A stretch of DNA of 51,561 bases from CALXOJ01 sp034120015 (GTDB lineage: Bacteria; Spirochaetota; Spirochaetia; JAFGXN01), in contig JAXEIF010000026.1 of NCBI GenBank assembly GCA_034120015.1, forward strand, positions 1-51,561. Reading direction: 5' to 3'. Within the stretch, counting starts at the first letter, position 1. Each line of letters opens with the position of its first letter. The notes beneath the pieces were generated by a model, which ran no database searches, was not told the origin of the DNA, and saw only the letters and a list, made by a program, of their open reading frames with translations. Below are positions 15,603 to 24,714 of this stretch, in pieces. Both the position numbers and the translations under genes were made by a program.

Positions 15603-16283
15603 ATGAGATTTCTATTGTTACTGTCGATTCTTTTCGGACCGGTCTTCGGCGCACAGGCGCTCGATACCGAAGCGGTCAAAGCCTTTATGAATGCCGAGCA
15701 TGAACAACCGGGCAGCGGTGCGTTGCCGCCGCCGCAAACGGAGGCCGACCGGACGGTGCGGATGCTTTTGACGGCCTGGAGCCGCTCGCTGCAAACCGAT
15801 GAGGGCGAAGAAAAATATGCAATACTGTCGCAGGCTCTCGCCGAATACGAAACAGCCGCCGATACGGCAGAGACGGCTGTTCACACGGCTGCCGCCGGAC
15901 TGATGGGCGAAATCGTCTATTACTGCCGCCTCTCCGAAAAAATCTCCTACGGAAAAAAATCGAAAGCGATATACGAATCGGTTCCGGCCGACGACTCCGA
16001 CTGCTTTGCCGCGTTGCTCGGTCTCGGTATCGGACTGCTGCACACTCCGAAACTATTCGGCGGTGATCCGGAAAAAGCGTTGACCTTCTTTAGGCAGGCT
16101 GCGGATGCGGCCAATGAACCGTACCGCCGCTACCTGTCGGATCTCTGGATTTCGCAATATTATTTTAAAACGGGCAACGAAGAACGGTACCGGGACTATT
16201 TTTCGAAAGCGGCCGCTGTTTACCCCGAAGGATGGCTGCTGAAGCGGGCATCGGCGCGCAACGCGGCGGGAAAAACATTGTGA
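15603..16283 (+). CDS. Periplasmic TPR-like protein
   Basis: The 226-residue protein begins with a signal peptide (MRFLLLLSILFGPVFGAQA). The rest is helical with TPR-like spacing, most clearly in the C-terminal half (PEKALTFFRQAADAANEPYRRYL, then YFKTGNEERYRDYFSKAAAVYP). It is the first gene of a tightly packed operon and follows AGGGGGCG as ribosome binding site. The next gene starts at the GTGA overlapping its stop. A scaffold or partner-binding role in the periplasm is likely, but the exact job is unknown. Confidence 0.75.
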   Translation: MRFLLLLSILFGPVFGAQALDTEAVKAFMNAEHEQPGSGALPPPQTEADRTVRMLLTAWSRSLQTDEGEEKYAILSQALAEYETAADTAETAVHTAAAGLMGEIVYYCRLSEKISYGKKSKAIYESVPADDSDCFAALLGLGIGLLHTPKLFGGDPEKALTFFRQAADAANEPYRRYLSDLWISQYYFKTGNEERYRDYFSKAAAVYPEGWLLKRASARNAAGKTL

Positions 16284-16681
16284 GCGGTTCTGTGATACCC
16301 GGTGTGCCGTCCGACGGCGGAAAAACAAAAGAAAGCGTCGAAGAAAAACGGCGGCGGGAAGAGGCACTTCTCAATGAAATGATCCGCCTTTACTGCCGCA
16401 AACGGCATGCAAGCCGCGGCGGACTGTGTGAGGAATGCCGGGAACTGGCCGCTTATGCGCACGAACGCATCGAACGCTGTCCCTTTACGCAAACCAAAAC
16501 TTTTTGCAGCGCCTGCCCGGTGCACTGCTACCGCCGGCAGATGCGTGAAAAAATCAAAGCGGTCATGCGTTTTTCCGGACCGCGGATGCTGTTGCGCCAC
16601 CCGTTGTGGGCGATCAAACACGCGGCGGTGACGCTTCGGGAAAAAAGAAAACAAAAAAAACAGAAAGGAGGTCGTTTATGA
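16280..16681 (+). CDS. YgbA-type 'nitrous oxide-stimulated promoter' family protein
   Basis: The protein is 133 residues from the GTG at 16280, which overlaps the previous stop as GTGA. An in-frame ATG at 16232 would add 16 residues and overlap the upstream gene more, so I prefer GTG. Family features are CRKRHASRGGLCEEC, RIERCPFTQTKTFCSACPVHCY with closely spaced cysteines, and the C-terminal block VMRFSGPRMLLRHPLWAIKH. Several conserved Cys residues suggest metal or cluster binding. In E. coli ygbA belongs to the NsrR nitrosative-stress regulon (established knowledge). Here it precedes a membrane protein and a CydDC-like exporter. Confidence 0.85.
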   Translation: MSGSVIPGVPSDGGKTKESVEEKRRREEALLNEMIRLYCRKRHASRGGLCEECRELAAYAHERIERCPFTQTKTFCSACPVHCYRRQMREKIKAVMRFSGPRMLLRHPLWAIKHAAVTLREKRKQKKQKGGRL

Positions 16682-17139
16682 AAGCACTTTTAATCGGATT
16701 GGGGTTTCTTTGTGTCGCTGTCGGAGCTGTCGGTGTTGTTTTGCCGGTTCTGCCGACAACACCGTTTCTGCTTCTGGCATCGTTTTTTTTCGCCAAAGGA
16801 TCGAAACGGTTTCATGACCGGTTTCTCTCGACACGGCTCTATAAAAAACATCTGGAAAGCTTTGTCGAATCAAGGGCCATGACGCTCAAATCGAAACTCT
16901 CGATTCTTCTGCCGGTCAGTGCTCTGCTGATGCTGACTTTTTTTCTGATTGATCATCTTCATGTCAGAATTCTTCTGATTGTCCTTTTTATCGGAAAATA
17001 TCTTTACTTTTTCACGCGCATTCGGACGGTGACACCCGAAGAAGAACGGGAACTGAAAGAGCGTCTGCTTGAAAAAAAGGCTGCCGAAGCAAAAAAAGAA
17101 AACGAGGCTGCCGCCAAAGCATTGTGTACGGAGGAGTAG
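16678..17139 (+). CDS. YbaN family (DUF454) inner-membrane protein
   Basis: The 153-residue protein starts at ATGA, overlapping the previous stop, with AAAGGAGGTCG as ribosome binding site. The N-terminus has the DUF454 signature: hydrophobic GLGFLCVAVGAVGVVLPVLPTTPFLLLASFFFAKGSKRFHD. A second hydrophobic pair follows (ILLPVSALLMLTFFLI and VRILLIVLFIGKYLYFF). The C-terminus is an unusually long, highly charged Glu/Lys/Ala tail, probably helical and cytoplasmic. The molecular function of the family is not established. Confidence 0.88.
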   Translation: MKALLIGLGFLCVAVGAVGVVLPVLPTTPFLLLASFFFAKGSKRFHDRFLSTRLYKKHLESFVESRAMTLKSKLSILLPVSALLMLTFFLIDHLHVRILLIVLFIGKYLYFFTRIRTVTPEEERELKERLLEKKAAEAKKENEAAAKALCTEE

Positions 17140-17142
17140 AAA

Positions 17143-17850
17143 ATGAAAACAAAAACAGTGCTGATTTTTCTGATGAGTCTGACCGCAACAATGACGGCGG
17201 CGGCCCGGGAAGCGGAAGCACAAACGCCGACGGCGCCCCCCGAAGAAACGATTTTTGAGGAAAAGAAAAAAGGGTTTACAACCGAAAAAGATAACCGTTT
17301 TTTTTCCGTCGGTCTGTTCAGCAGTGCCGATTCGATCAAAACCGCTGTCAATATCGAGTTGGGATTTAAACTTTTTAAGAAAAACGATTTCGAAATGAAA
17401 AGTTTTACGGCTCTGGTCGGATCGAAAATTTACGATGACGAACCCGATTTGTACGAGCTCGGTTTGATGCAGAAGTTGACTTTCGGCGGAAAGGATATCT
17501 GGATCGACAATATTTCGATCAGCCGCTACGGATTTATGTTCGGCAGTTTCGGATTTCTTTCTTTCGATGAAACCAAAGCGGCCAAATTTCTTTTTTCCGG
17601 TCCGTTTTACTGGGAGGTCGGCGGAGGAGCCGGTTTTAACATTAATGTCAGCGAAACGGTCGCCATTGTGATGGAGTTCGGCGGCGGTATGCATATGATC
17701 GGCGACGGAAAAACCGATTATCCCGACAAAGTCTCCAAGGCCGGTTTCGGCCGGATGAGTCTCGGCGGCCGTTATTATTTCGGCAATCTGAAAAAAGAAA
17801 AAGAAGAAGATCCGTTTGCAAAAGCGGCGGAAGGAGCGGAAAATGATTGA
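17143..17850 (+). CDS. Probable outer-membrane beta-barrel protein
   Basis: The 235-residue protein has a signal peptide (MKTKTVLIFLMSLTATMTAAA) and an acidic, proline-rich linker. The body alternates short amphipathic strands and turns (FFSVGLFSSADSIKTAVNIEL, GFKLFKKNDFEM, FYWEVGGGAGFNINV, GGRYYFG). Gly- and aromatic-rich strands with a final GRYYFG strand suggest a small beta barrel, but about 20 charged residues follow the last strand. It starts three bases after the DUF454 stop and overlaps the ABC gene downstream. Confidence 0.6.
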   Translation: MKTKTVLIFLMSLTATMTAAAREAEAQTPTAPPEETIFEEKKKGFTTEKDNRFFSVGLFSSADSIKTAVNIELGFKLFKKNDFEMKSFTALVGSKIYDDEPDLYELGLMQKLTFGGKDIWIDNISISRYGFMFGSFGFLSFDETKAAKFLFSGPFYWEVGGGAGFNINVSETVAIVMEFGGGMHMIGDGKTDYPDKVSKAGFGRMSLGGRYYFGNLKKEKEEDPFAKAAEGAEND

Positions 17851-19576
17851 CCGGCGCCTGATCCGCTTCATGGGCTCTTCCCGTAAATATATCGCTTTTC
17901 ATGTGCTTTTTCAGCTTTCGGCTCTGCTGCTCAATATCGCAGCCGTACTGGCGCTGGCCTTAACGGTGCAGCGGCTGGCGGACGGCTGTCTGTCGCGGCG
18001 GTTCGCGGCGGCGGCGGCCGCCGTTTTCGGCGGGGCGCTGCTGTTGAGACTGCTGTGCGCCTTTGCCTCGGCGCGGATGTCGTTTTATGCTTCCGACGGG
18101 GTGAGGCTGCGGCTGCGCGAGGCGGTGTACGGCAAACTGCTGCGGTTGGGCGGCACGGCGAAAACCCGATTCACATCGGGCGAAACGGTACAGACCGCCA
18201 TGGAAGGGGTCGATCAGCTGGAGGTTTATTTCGGCCGTTATCTGCCTCAGTTTTTCTACAGTCTGGCCGCTCCGTTGATTTTGTTCGGGGTGACGGCATT
18301 CGTCAGTCTGTCGGCGGCCGTTGTTCTTTTTTTGTGTGTGCCGTTGATTCCGCTTTCGATTGTTGCGGTGGTTAAAATAGCCGGTCGGGTTTTAAAGCAG
18401 TATTGGGGCCGTTACGGGCATTTGGGAGAAATGTTTCTCGAAAATGTGAGAGGGTTGACAACGCTTAAGATTTACAAAGCCGATGAGCGCAAAAGCCGGG
18501 AGATGGACGAAGAGGCCGAACGGTTTCGGGTGGCGACCATGAACGTGCTGAAAATGCAGCTTAATTCGATTATCGTGATGGATCTGATTGCTTACGGCGG
18601 GGCGGCGGCCGGCGTGATTTTCGCGGTGTCTGGTCTTGTCGGCGGTTCGGTTTCTTTGGGCGGAGCCGTGATTCTGATTCTGCTGTCGGCCGAATTTTTT
18701 ATTCCGCTGCGCCTGCTCGGTTCGCTCTTTCATGTGGCGATGAACGGTTTGTCGGCTTCCCGCCGTCTTTTCGAAATTCTGGATGCCCCCGAACCGCAAA
18801 CCGGCCGGGAAGAATTGACCGGGGAAGAGAAGCGGGTGAGTTTCGAAAATGTCTCGTTCTCTTATGACGGCACCCGGATGATTCTCGATCATTTTTCGAT
18901 TACGGCTCCGGGAAAGGGGCTTTACTGTCTGGTCGGTCTTTCCGGCTGCGGGAAAAGTACCGTTGCCTCGCTTCTCAACGGCCGCTGCGGCGGTTACGGA
19001 GGCTCGATTCGAATCGGCACACGGGAACTTTCCCGCATTTCTCCCGACTCCCTGCGCCGTCATGTTGTGACAGTCGATTCGAACGCCTATTTGTTTCGCG
19101 GTTCGATTCGCGACAATCTGAGGATGGCCGACAAAACCGCTTGCGACAGTCGGATGATGGAAGTGCTGCGGGAGGCGGGACTGTCCGAATGGGCATCTTT
19201 TTCCGGTCTGGAGATGAAGCTGGAAGAGCGGGCGGCCAATTTGTCGGGCGGTCAAAAGCAGCGTCTGGCTCTGGCCCGGGCAGTTTTGGCTTCCGGCACG
19301 GTTTACATTTTCGATGAGGTGACTTCCGGTGTCGATGCCGAAAGCGAAGAACCGATGATGCAGACAATACGCGCTTTGGCCGAACACAAAACGGTTTTTC
19401 TGATTACCCACCGGCTTTACCATTGTCTGAAGGCCGACAGGATTTTCTTTTTGGCAGACGGAGCGGTTACCGAAGAAGGCTCTCACGAAGAACTGATGAA
19501 AGCCGGCGGCCGCTATGCGGAACTGTTTCGCCGTCAGGCGGAGCTGGAATCTGTTTTGGGAAAGGAGGAAGCATGA
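17843..19576 (+). CDS. ABC exporter half-transporter, CydD-like
   Basis: The 577-residue protein starts at ATG 17843 (AAGGAGCGGAA upstream, overlapping the previous gene by 8 bases). The N-terminal half is a six-helix ABC exporter membrane domain containing EGVDQLEVYFGRYLPQ, a segment typical of CydD. The nucleotide-binding domain has Walker A GLSGCGKST (about 368), signature LSGGQKQRLALARA, and a Walker B ending IFDEVTS. CydDC exports cysteine and glutathione to the periplasm in E. coli. Here no cytochrome bd genes are visible, so the substrate may differ. It pairs with the next gene. Confidence 0.88.
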   Translation: MIDRRLIRFMGSSRKYIAFHVLFQLSALLLNIAAVLALALTVQRLADGCLSRRFAAAAAAVFGGALLLRLLCAFASARMSFYASDGVRLRLREAVYGKLLRLGGTAKTRFTSGETVQTAMEGVDQLEVYFGRYLPQFFYSLAAPLILFGVTAFVSLSAAVVLFLCVPLIPLSIVAVVKIAGRVLKQYWGRYGHLGEMFLENVRGLTTLKIYKADERKSREMDEEAERFRVATMNVLKMQLNSIIVMDLIAYGGAAAGVIFAVSGLVGGSVSLGGAVILILLSAEFFIPLRLLGSLFHVAMNGLSASRRLFEILDAPEPQTGREELTGEEKRVSFENVSFSYDGTRMILDHFSITAPGKGLYCLVGLSGCGKSTVASLLNGRCGGYGGSIRIGTRELSRISPDSLRRHVVTVDSNAYLFRGSIRDNLRMADKTACDSRMMEVLREAGLSEWASFSGLEMKLEERAANLSGGQKQRLALARAVLASGTVYIFDEVTSGVDAESEEPMMQTIRALAEHKTVFLITHRLYHCLKADRIFFLADGAVTEEGSHEELMKAGGRYAELFRRQAELESVLGKEEA

Positions 19577-21273
19577 ATCGACGAAGCGGATGGTCGATTA
19601 TGATGCGGCTGATCGGGCTGGTTAAGCCGTTGCGGGCGGTGATGGCGGCGGCGGTGGCGGCGGGGACGGCGGGAGCGCTTTGCGCGATAGCGGTTCCCGT
19701 ACTGGGAGCGGCAGCGGCCGCAAGCCTTTGGGGGTTTCCGTTACCGGGAGGAGCGGCAGCGGTTTTGGCGGCGGTGGCGGCGGCGGCCGTTTTGCGGGCG
19801 GTTCTGCACTATGCGGAGCAGCTGTGCAACCACTACATTGCTTTCAAACTGCTGGCTTTGATTCGTCACCGTCTTTTTGAGGCGTTACGCCGGCTGGCAC
19901 CGGCCAAACTGGAGGGGCGAGATAAAGGCAATCTGATTGCGCTGATGACCGGCGATATCGAACTTCTGGAAGTGTTTTACGCACACACCGTTTCGCCGGT
20001 GATGATTGCGCTGCTGACTTCCGGAATCATGACGCTTTTTTTCGCCTTTCTTCATCCGGTTTTGGGCGTGACGATGGCGGTTGGCTATCTGACAGTCGGC
20101 TTTCTTTTGCCGTTTCTCTCTTCCCGGTTCGGGAAAGAGGCCGGAATGACCTATCGTCATCTTTTCGGTGAAATGAATTCGTTCTTTCTCGACAGTCTGT
20201 GGGGAATGAAAGAGGTGCTTCAGTACCGTTGCGGCGGAGACCGGATCGGACAGCTGCGCACCGATTCGCGGCGGCTGTCGACGGCGTTCAGCCGGTTAAA
20301 AACGCATGAAGGAATGGTAAACGGTCTCGGCGGCGCGGCAGTTCTTCTGTTTACCGGTCTGGTGACGGCGGTGTCGGTGTATCTGCTGTACCGCGGTGCG
20401 ATTGCCTTTGCCGTCATTCCGGTGGCTGTCACGGCGGCTGTTTCCTCGTTCGGACCGGTTCTGGCGTTGAGTGCCTTATCCAACAATCTGCTTCAGACGC
20501 TGGCGTCCGGTGAACGGGTTCTCTCGCTTTTGGAGGAAAAACCGGCCGTGGCCGATGTGACCGACGGAACGGTTCCGGAAAGATTTACGGGAGCGGCTTT
20601 CGGGAATGTGACTTTCGGTTACGGAGAGGAAACGGTGTTGGATGATTTTTCGCTGACCGTTCCGCCTGGAAAGATTTTGGGAATTCGCGGGAAAAGCGGC
20701 TGCGGCAAATCGACTTTGCTGAAACTGCTGATGCGGTTTTGGGAAGCGGATCGCGGTGTTGTCTCTCTCTCCGGAAATGATGTGCGTCGCATCCGGACCG
20801 ATGCACTTCGTGACAGCGAAAGCTACGTCACTCAGGAAACGGCTCTCTTCGGCGATACCATCGAAAACAATGTGAAAATCGGAGCTTTCGAAGCCACCCG
20901 GGAAGAGGTGGAAGAGGCGTGCCGGAAGGCGTCGGTTCACGATTTTATCGTCTCGCTTCCCGACGGTTACGATACCGTGATCGGCGAATTCGGCGAAACC
21001 CTTTCGGGCGGCGAACGGCAGCGGATCGGCGTTGCCCGCAGCTTTCTGCGTCCGGCACCGCTGCTTCTTTTGGACGAACCAACAGCCAATCTCGACAGTC
21101 TGAACGAAGCGGTCGTTCTGCATTCGATTCGGGAACACAGGGGAGAGAGAACCGTCATTCTGGTTTCCCACCGACGGTCGACGCTCGGCATTGCCGATTC
21201 GGTTTTCGAAATGGACGATATTTCGGCTGAAAAAAAAGAAAATCAGTCCGAAAAAGAGTTTTTGTCTCATTAA
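19573..21273 (+). CDS. ABC exporter half-transporter, CydC-like
   Basis: The 566-residue protein starts at ATGA overlapping the CydD-like stop, with AAAGGAGGAAGC upstream. The membrane domain is very rich in Ala and Gly (19.6-19.8 kb). It contains GNLIALMTGDIELLEVFYAHT, which is typical of the CydC half. The nucleotide-binding domain shows Walker A GKSGCGKST (about 374), signature LSGGERQRIGVARS and Walker B LLLLDEPTANLD. It forms a heterodimer with the preceding protein (inference from the ordered pair). The tail is charged (SAEKKENQSEKEF). Confidence 0.88.
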   Translation: MNRRSGWSIMMRLIGLVKPLRAVMAAAVAAGTAGALCAIAVPVLGAAAAASLWGFPLPGGAAAVLAAVAAAAVLRAVLHYAEQLCNHYIAFKLLALIRHRLFEALRRLAPAKLEGRDKGNLIALMTGDIELLEVFYAHTVSPVMIALLTSGIMTLFFAFLHPVLGVTMAVGYLTVGFLLPFLSSRFGKEAGMTYRHLFGEMNSFFLDSLWGMKEVLQYRCGGDRIGQLRTDSRRLSTAFSRLKTHEGMVNGLGGAAVLLFTGLVTAVSVYLLYRGAIAFAVIPVAVTAAVSSFGPVLALSALSNNLLQTLASGERVLSLLEEKPAVADVTDGTVPERFTGAAFGNVTFGYGEETVLDDFSLTVPPGKILGIRGKSGCGKSTLLKLLMRFWEADRGVVSLSGNDVRRIRTDALRDSESYVTQETALFGDTIENNVKIGAFEATREEVEEACRKASVHDFIVSLPDGYDTVIGEFGETLSGGERQRIGVARSFLRPAPLLLLDEPTANLDSLNEAVVLHSIREHRGERTVILVSHRRSTLGIADSVFEMDDISAEKKENQSEKEFLSH

Positions 21274-21279
21274 TGAAGT

Positions 21280-22002
21280 ATGGGAAATAATAAAGAGCGG
21301 ATACGGAATTTTATAAAACTTGTTCTCGGACTGGCGCGATGTCCGATTTGCGGCGATGTGGAAACAGGAATGATTTGCGGGGAATGCGAACGGGAACTGA
21401 GAGAAGACTTTCTGAAGCGGAGAAAAGGGCGTCTGTGCCGTTATTGCGGTCTGCCGCTGATTTCGGAAAAGGAGATTTGTTGCGACTGCCGGGCGGAAAC
21501 GGAAAGCGACAGAACGCTTTTTTTCCCGGAAGGAACAGCTTTGTTTGCTTACAAAGGGATTGGCAAAGAGGCTGTCCGGGTGTTTAAATTTAAAAACGAA
21601 CGTTCGTTCGGTATTGTTTTTGCTTCTTTTGCGTCCGTTTTGCTCGAAAACAGGCGGAGTTCGGCTGTTTTGGTGCCGGTTCCGGGAAACCGTTCGAATG
21701 TACGCAGCCGCGGTTGGGACCCTGCTGCGGTGATTGCGGACGCTTTAAAGGAAAAAGGGTTCCGTACCGCGGTGCTTTTGGAACGGAAACGGGTGACGGT
21801 TTCTTTGAAACGGTTAAACCGGGAAGAGCGGCTGCGGCGTGCGGCCGACTGTTACCGGCTGCGGAAGGGAGCTGAGGTGCCGTCTCATGTGATTTTAATC
21901 GATGATGTGCGTACCACCGGCAGTACCGTCAACCGGTGCGCCCGCCTGCTGAAAGAAGCGGGTGCCGAAGAAGTCTCTTTTCTGGTTCTGGCGGCGGCGT
22001 AA
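21280..22002 (+). CDS. ComF family phosphoribosyltransferase-like protein
   Basis: The 240-residue protein has N-terminal zinc-ribbon pairs (CPICGDVETGMICGEC, then CRYCG and CCDC). These are followed by VLVPVPGN and the PRPP-binding motif VILIDDVRTTGSTV (about 208-221), the arrangement in ComF/GntX. ComF proteins act in natural DNA uptake in transformable bacteria, with a helicase partner, but the enzymatic role remains unclear. It is the last gene of the operon, 6 bases after the ABC pair. A ComM-like ATPase is elsewhere in the window (38053-39558). Confidence 0.9.
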   Translation: MGNNKERIRNFIKLVLGLARCPICGDVETGMICGECERELREDFLKRRKGRLCRYCGLPLISEKEICCDCRAETESDRTLFFPEGTALFAYKGIGKEAVRVFKFKNERSFGIVFASFASVLLENRRSSAVLVPVPGNRSNVRSRGWDPAAVIADALKEKGFRTAVLLERKRVTVSLKRLNREERLRRAADCYRLRKGAEVPSHVILIDDVRTTGSTVNRCARLLKEAGAEEVSFLVLAAA

Positions 22003-22046
22003 AATGCGCTTCCGGTTGTTTTATTTCCCAAAACGGCGTTTTTGTC

Positions 22047-23963
22047 TTAAATCAGACGTCCGACCAGTTTGAATAAATCGCTTCTTGTCAGCCGAAACCA
22101 GATCGGCCGTCCGTGGGGACAGTGCGGGTTTTCGAGACGGAAGGCTTCGGCAATAATTTCTTTGGCGGTTTCCGGCGAAACCGGATCGCCGTCTTTGATC
22201 GCCGATTTGCAGGCGTGTGTTGCCATCAGCCGTTTTTCGAGTTCGAACAGCGAGGTGAACGGTCGGGAAAGTTCTTCTTCGATCAGTGCTTCGTTTCCTT
22301 CCCAAAAGCGGCCGACGGCGGTCAGGTAAAGTCCGTCTTCCCGGCGTTCGATTTCGATGCCGGTTGTCTTCAGGCTTTCGATGACCGATTCGATTTTTTC
22401 CGATTCTTCGATTTTCAGTTTCAGCGGCGCCAGAAGCGGCTGACGTTGAGGCGGGGCTTTACGGAACCGTTCGAACAGAATCCGTTCGTGGGCGGCATGC
22501 TGATCGATGATATAAAATTCGTCATTTTTTTCCGCCAGAAGAAAGAGGTTGAAAATCTGTCCGTGGTAAATAAAGTCGTTGCTGCCGCCGTCGCCTGCCG
22601 TGAAAGCGGAACGGTAACCGGCGGCGGATTCGCCGACCGAGGCTGTTCCCGCAGTCACCGGTTCAAATGAGAGGCCGGTGTTCGGAGTGTGCGACTGCGG
22701 ATATTCGAAACGCGGTTCGGTACGAAACGGCGCCGCCGCGTCCTTCCGATTCCGGGACAACGGGTTTGAGGGCGGGCGCACCGTTTTCGGCGGAAAGACC
22801 GGCGCTGTGTCTCGGATTGCTTTCGTTACGGCGTTTTCTTTTTTCCATGCCGGGAAAGCCGAACCGTTGACCGGTATGCCGGCCGGATTCGGGGCGGATT
22901 TCGGAAGCTGTCCGTCATCAAAAAGAGCGGGAATGACGGCCGGTGCCGGTTTCGGTATTTCGGGACGGACGAACCCTGTGCCGGCTGCCAGCGTTCGGAC
23001 CGTTGTGACGATGGCATGATGAACATCATCCCGGTTGCGGATGCGGACTTCCCGTTTGGCCGGATGAATGTTAAAGTCGACGAGCGCCGGGTCGATTTCG
23101 ATAAAGACGAAACAGTACGGATAACAGACCGACTGCATATATTCTCGGTAGGCAAATTCGACCGCCTGAACAAAGGCGTATTCGACGATGGCCCGCTTAT
23201 TGAGAAAAATACGGATATATTTTTTGTCTTTCCGGTAAAAACCGGGATCGCAGCCGACAACCGAAATGCGGAAGCGGTCGAAGTTCTGTTCTTTAAGGCG
23301 CAGGGCTTCCGGCTGCAGGAGTCCCTTTAAAACAGCGGACACCCGTTCTTTAATATCGCATTTCGGAAAAAAGAGTTTCGGTTTTTCGTTGATAAAAAGA
23401 CGGAAGGATATCTGCGGATGAGCCGTTGCTTTTTCGATGAAAATGTTTGTGCAGGCGTTCGATTCTCCGGCAGGCGAAGAGAGAAATTTTTTGCGGGCCG
23501 GGATATTGTAGAAGAGTTCGCGGACGGTGACGGTTGTTCCCGGTGCTCCGGCGGCCGGTTCGATACGCGGTTCGCCGATGTCGTCCGAAGTCAGACGAAA
23601 GGCGCCGTCGCTGTCGGCGGGGCGTGTGAGAATCACCAGACGCGAGCAGGCCGCAACCGAAGCCAGTGCTTCTCCCCGGAAACCGAGGGAGGTTATTGCC
23701 TGCATATCGGACGCGGTAGCGATTTTGCTTGTGGCGTGCGGCAGTATACTGCGGCGCAGATCTTCTTCATCCATTCCGCAGCCGTTGTCGGTGACGGTAA
23801 TTTCTCCGATACCGCCGTCGGTCAGTCTGACTTCGATGGTGCCGGCACCGGAATCGATGGCATTGTCGAGAAGTTCTCTCAAAACGGAGGCGGGGCGGTC
23901 AATGACTTCGCCGGCCGCAATTTTTCGGGCCACCTCGGGCGGCAGCAGATTAATCTTCGGCAT
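22047..23963 (-). CDS. mutL: DNA mismatch repair protein MutL with endonuclease motif
   Basis: The 638-residue protein is a GHKL ATPase. Motif I carries Glu and Asn in LRELLDNAIDSGA, motif II is DNGCGM, motif III is GFRGEALAS, and GTTVTVRELFYNIPARKKFL follows. A long Pro/Ala linker leads to the dimerisation domain. That domain holds a DQHAAHERILFE motif (about 486-497) of the DQHA-x2-E-x4-E type, plus THACKSAIKDGD and CPHGRPIW. It should therefore nick DNA like MutL of non-E. coli bacteria, coordinated with MutS. The start overlaps the ttcA-like gene by 14 bases, so it is the last gene of the aconitase operon. Confidence 0.97.
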   Translation of the reverse strand: MPKINLLPPEVARKIAAGEVIDRPASVLRELLDNAIDSGAGTIEVRLTDGGIGEITVTDNGCGMDEEDLRRSILPHATSKIATASDMQAITSLGFRGEALASVAACSRLVILTRPADSDGAFRLTSDDIGEPRIEPAAGAPGTTVTVRELFYNIPARKKFLSSPAGESNACTNIFIEKATAHPQISFRLFINEKPKLFFPKCDIKERVSAVLKGLLQPEALRLKEQNFDRFRISVVGCDPGFYRKDKKYIRIFLNKRAIVEYAFVQAVEFAYREYMQSVCYPYCFVFIEIDPALVDFNIHPAKREVRIRNRDDVHHAIVTTVRTLAAGTGFVRPEIPKPAPAVIPALFDDGQLPKSAPNPAGIPVNGSAFPAWKKENAVTKAIRDTAPVFPPKTVRPPSNPLSRNRKDAAAPFRTEPRFEYPQSHTPNTGLSFEPVTAGTASVGESAAGYRSAFTAGDGGSNDFIYHGQIFNLFLLAEKNDEFYIIDQHAAHERILFERFRKAPPQRQPLLAPLKLKIEESEKIESVIESLKTTGIEIERREDGLYLTAVGRFWEGNEALIEEELSRPFTSLFELEKRLMATHACKSAIKDGDPVSPETAKEIIAEAFRLENPHCPHGRPIWFRLTRSDLFKLVGRLI

Positions 23964-24714
23964 TGCGGTTTCCTTTACTGAAATAGGCGTTGTATATGTG
24001 TTCGCGTGTCAGAGGATCGATTTTCGTCATCATCCGCACGATTTCTTTGACATCTTTTCTCAGATTGATTTCTTTATACGGGCAGTCGATTTCGAGAATC
24101 GGAAAATCGAATGCCTGCGCTAGCCGTCTGACGGCCGATTCTTTGACCAGACAGAGAGGGCGGATCACTTCGATTTTTCCTTCGAAAAAGGGAGAAACCG
24201 GCTTCATCGGATCGAGGTTTCCCCGGTGAAAGAGATTCATCAGAGAGGTTTCAACCAGATCGTCGAGGTGGTGTCCGAAAGCGATTTTCCGGACGCCTTT
24301 TTCGGCGGCATAGTCGAACAGGATGCGGCGGCGGTTTCGGGCGCACAGATAACAGTTGAACCGGCCGGCAAAACTCTCCGGCTGCATCCGATATGAGAGA
24401 ATGGTCAGCGGCATGCGGATCGTACGGAAAAAGGTTTCGAGTTTTTCTCTGTATTCGGGTGAAAGCGGGTATTCTTTCCATTCGATCATCACCGCTTCCG
24501 GTTCGTATTTGATGGGCAGCCACTGCCGGCGCAGAGAGAGGGCGAGCGCCATGGCCAGCGAATCTTTTCCTCCCGAAACGCCGACGATGACGGAATCACC
24601 GTCGGCAATCATTTTGTGTTCGTTAATGCCGCGTCCGGTCTGTTTGGCAAAACGGTGGACCCAAGGCGGCACACTGCCGTCGAAAAGCGCTTTTAACTGA
24701 GGATTTTCTGCCAT
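23950..24714 (-). CDS. ttcA: TtcA-like tRNA 2-thiocytidine biosynthesis protein
   Basis: The 254-residue protein is a PP-loop ATPase (SGGKDS at 47-52) with the C-x2-C pair (Cys121, Cys124) and a later Cys in the EIDCPYKE segment (about 213). These are the ligands and motifs of TtcA, which thiolates C32 of tRNA using a 4Fe-4S cluster. GHHLDDLVETSLMNLFHRG is also typical. It overlaps mutL (14 bases) and the HD gene (22 bases). It could be a close paralogue with a different substrate, so the symbol is tentative. Confidence 0.85.
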   Translation of the reverse strand: MAENPQLKALFDGSVPPWVHRFAKQTGRGINEHKMIADGDSVIVGVSGGKDSLAMALALSLRRQWLPIKYEPEAVMIEWKEYPLSPEYREKLETFFRTIRMPLTILSYRMQPESFAGRFNCYLCARNRRRILFDYAAEKGVRKIAFGHHLDDLVETSLMNLFHRGNLDPMKPVSPFFEGKIEVIRPLCLVKESAVRRLAQAFDFPILEIDCPYKEINLRKDVKEIVRMMTKIDPLTREHIYNAYFSKGNRNAED

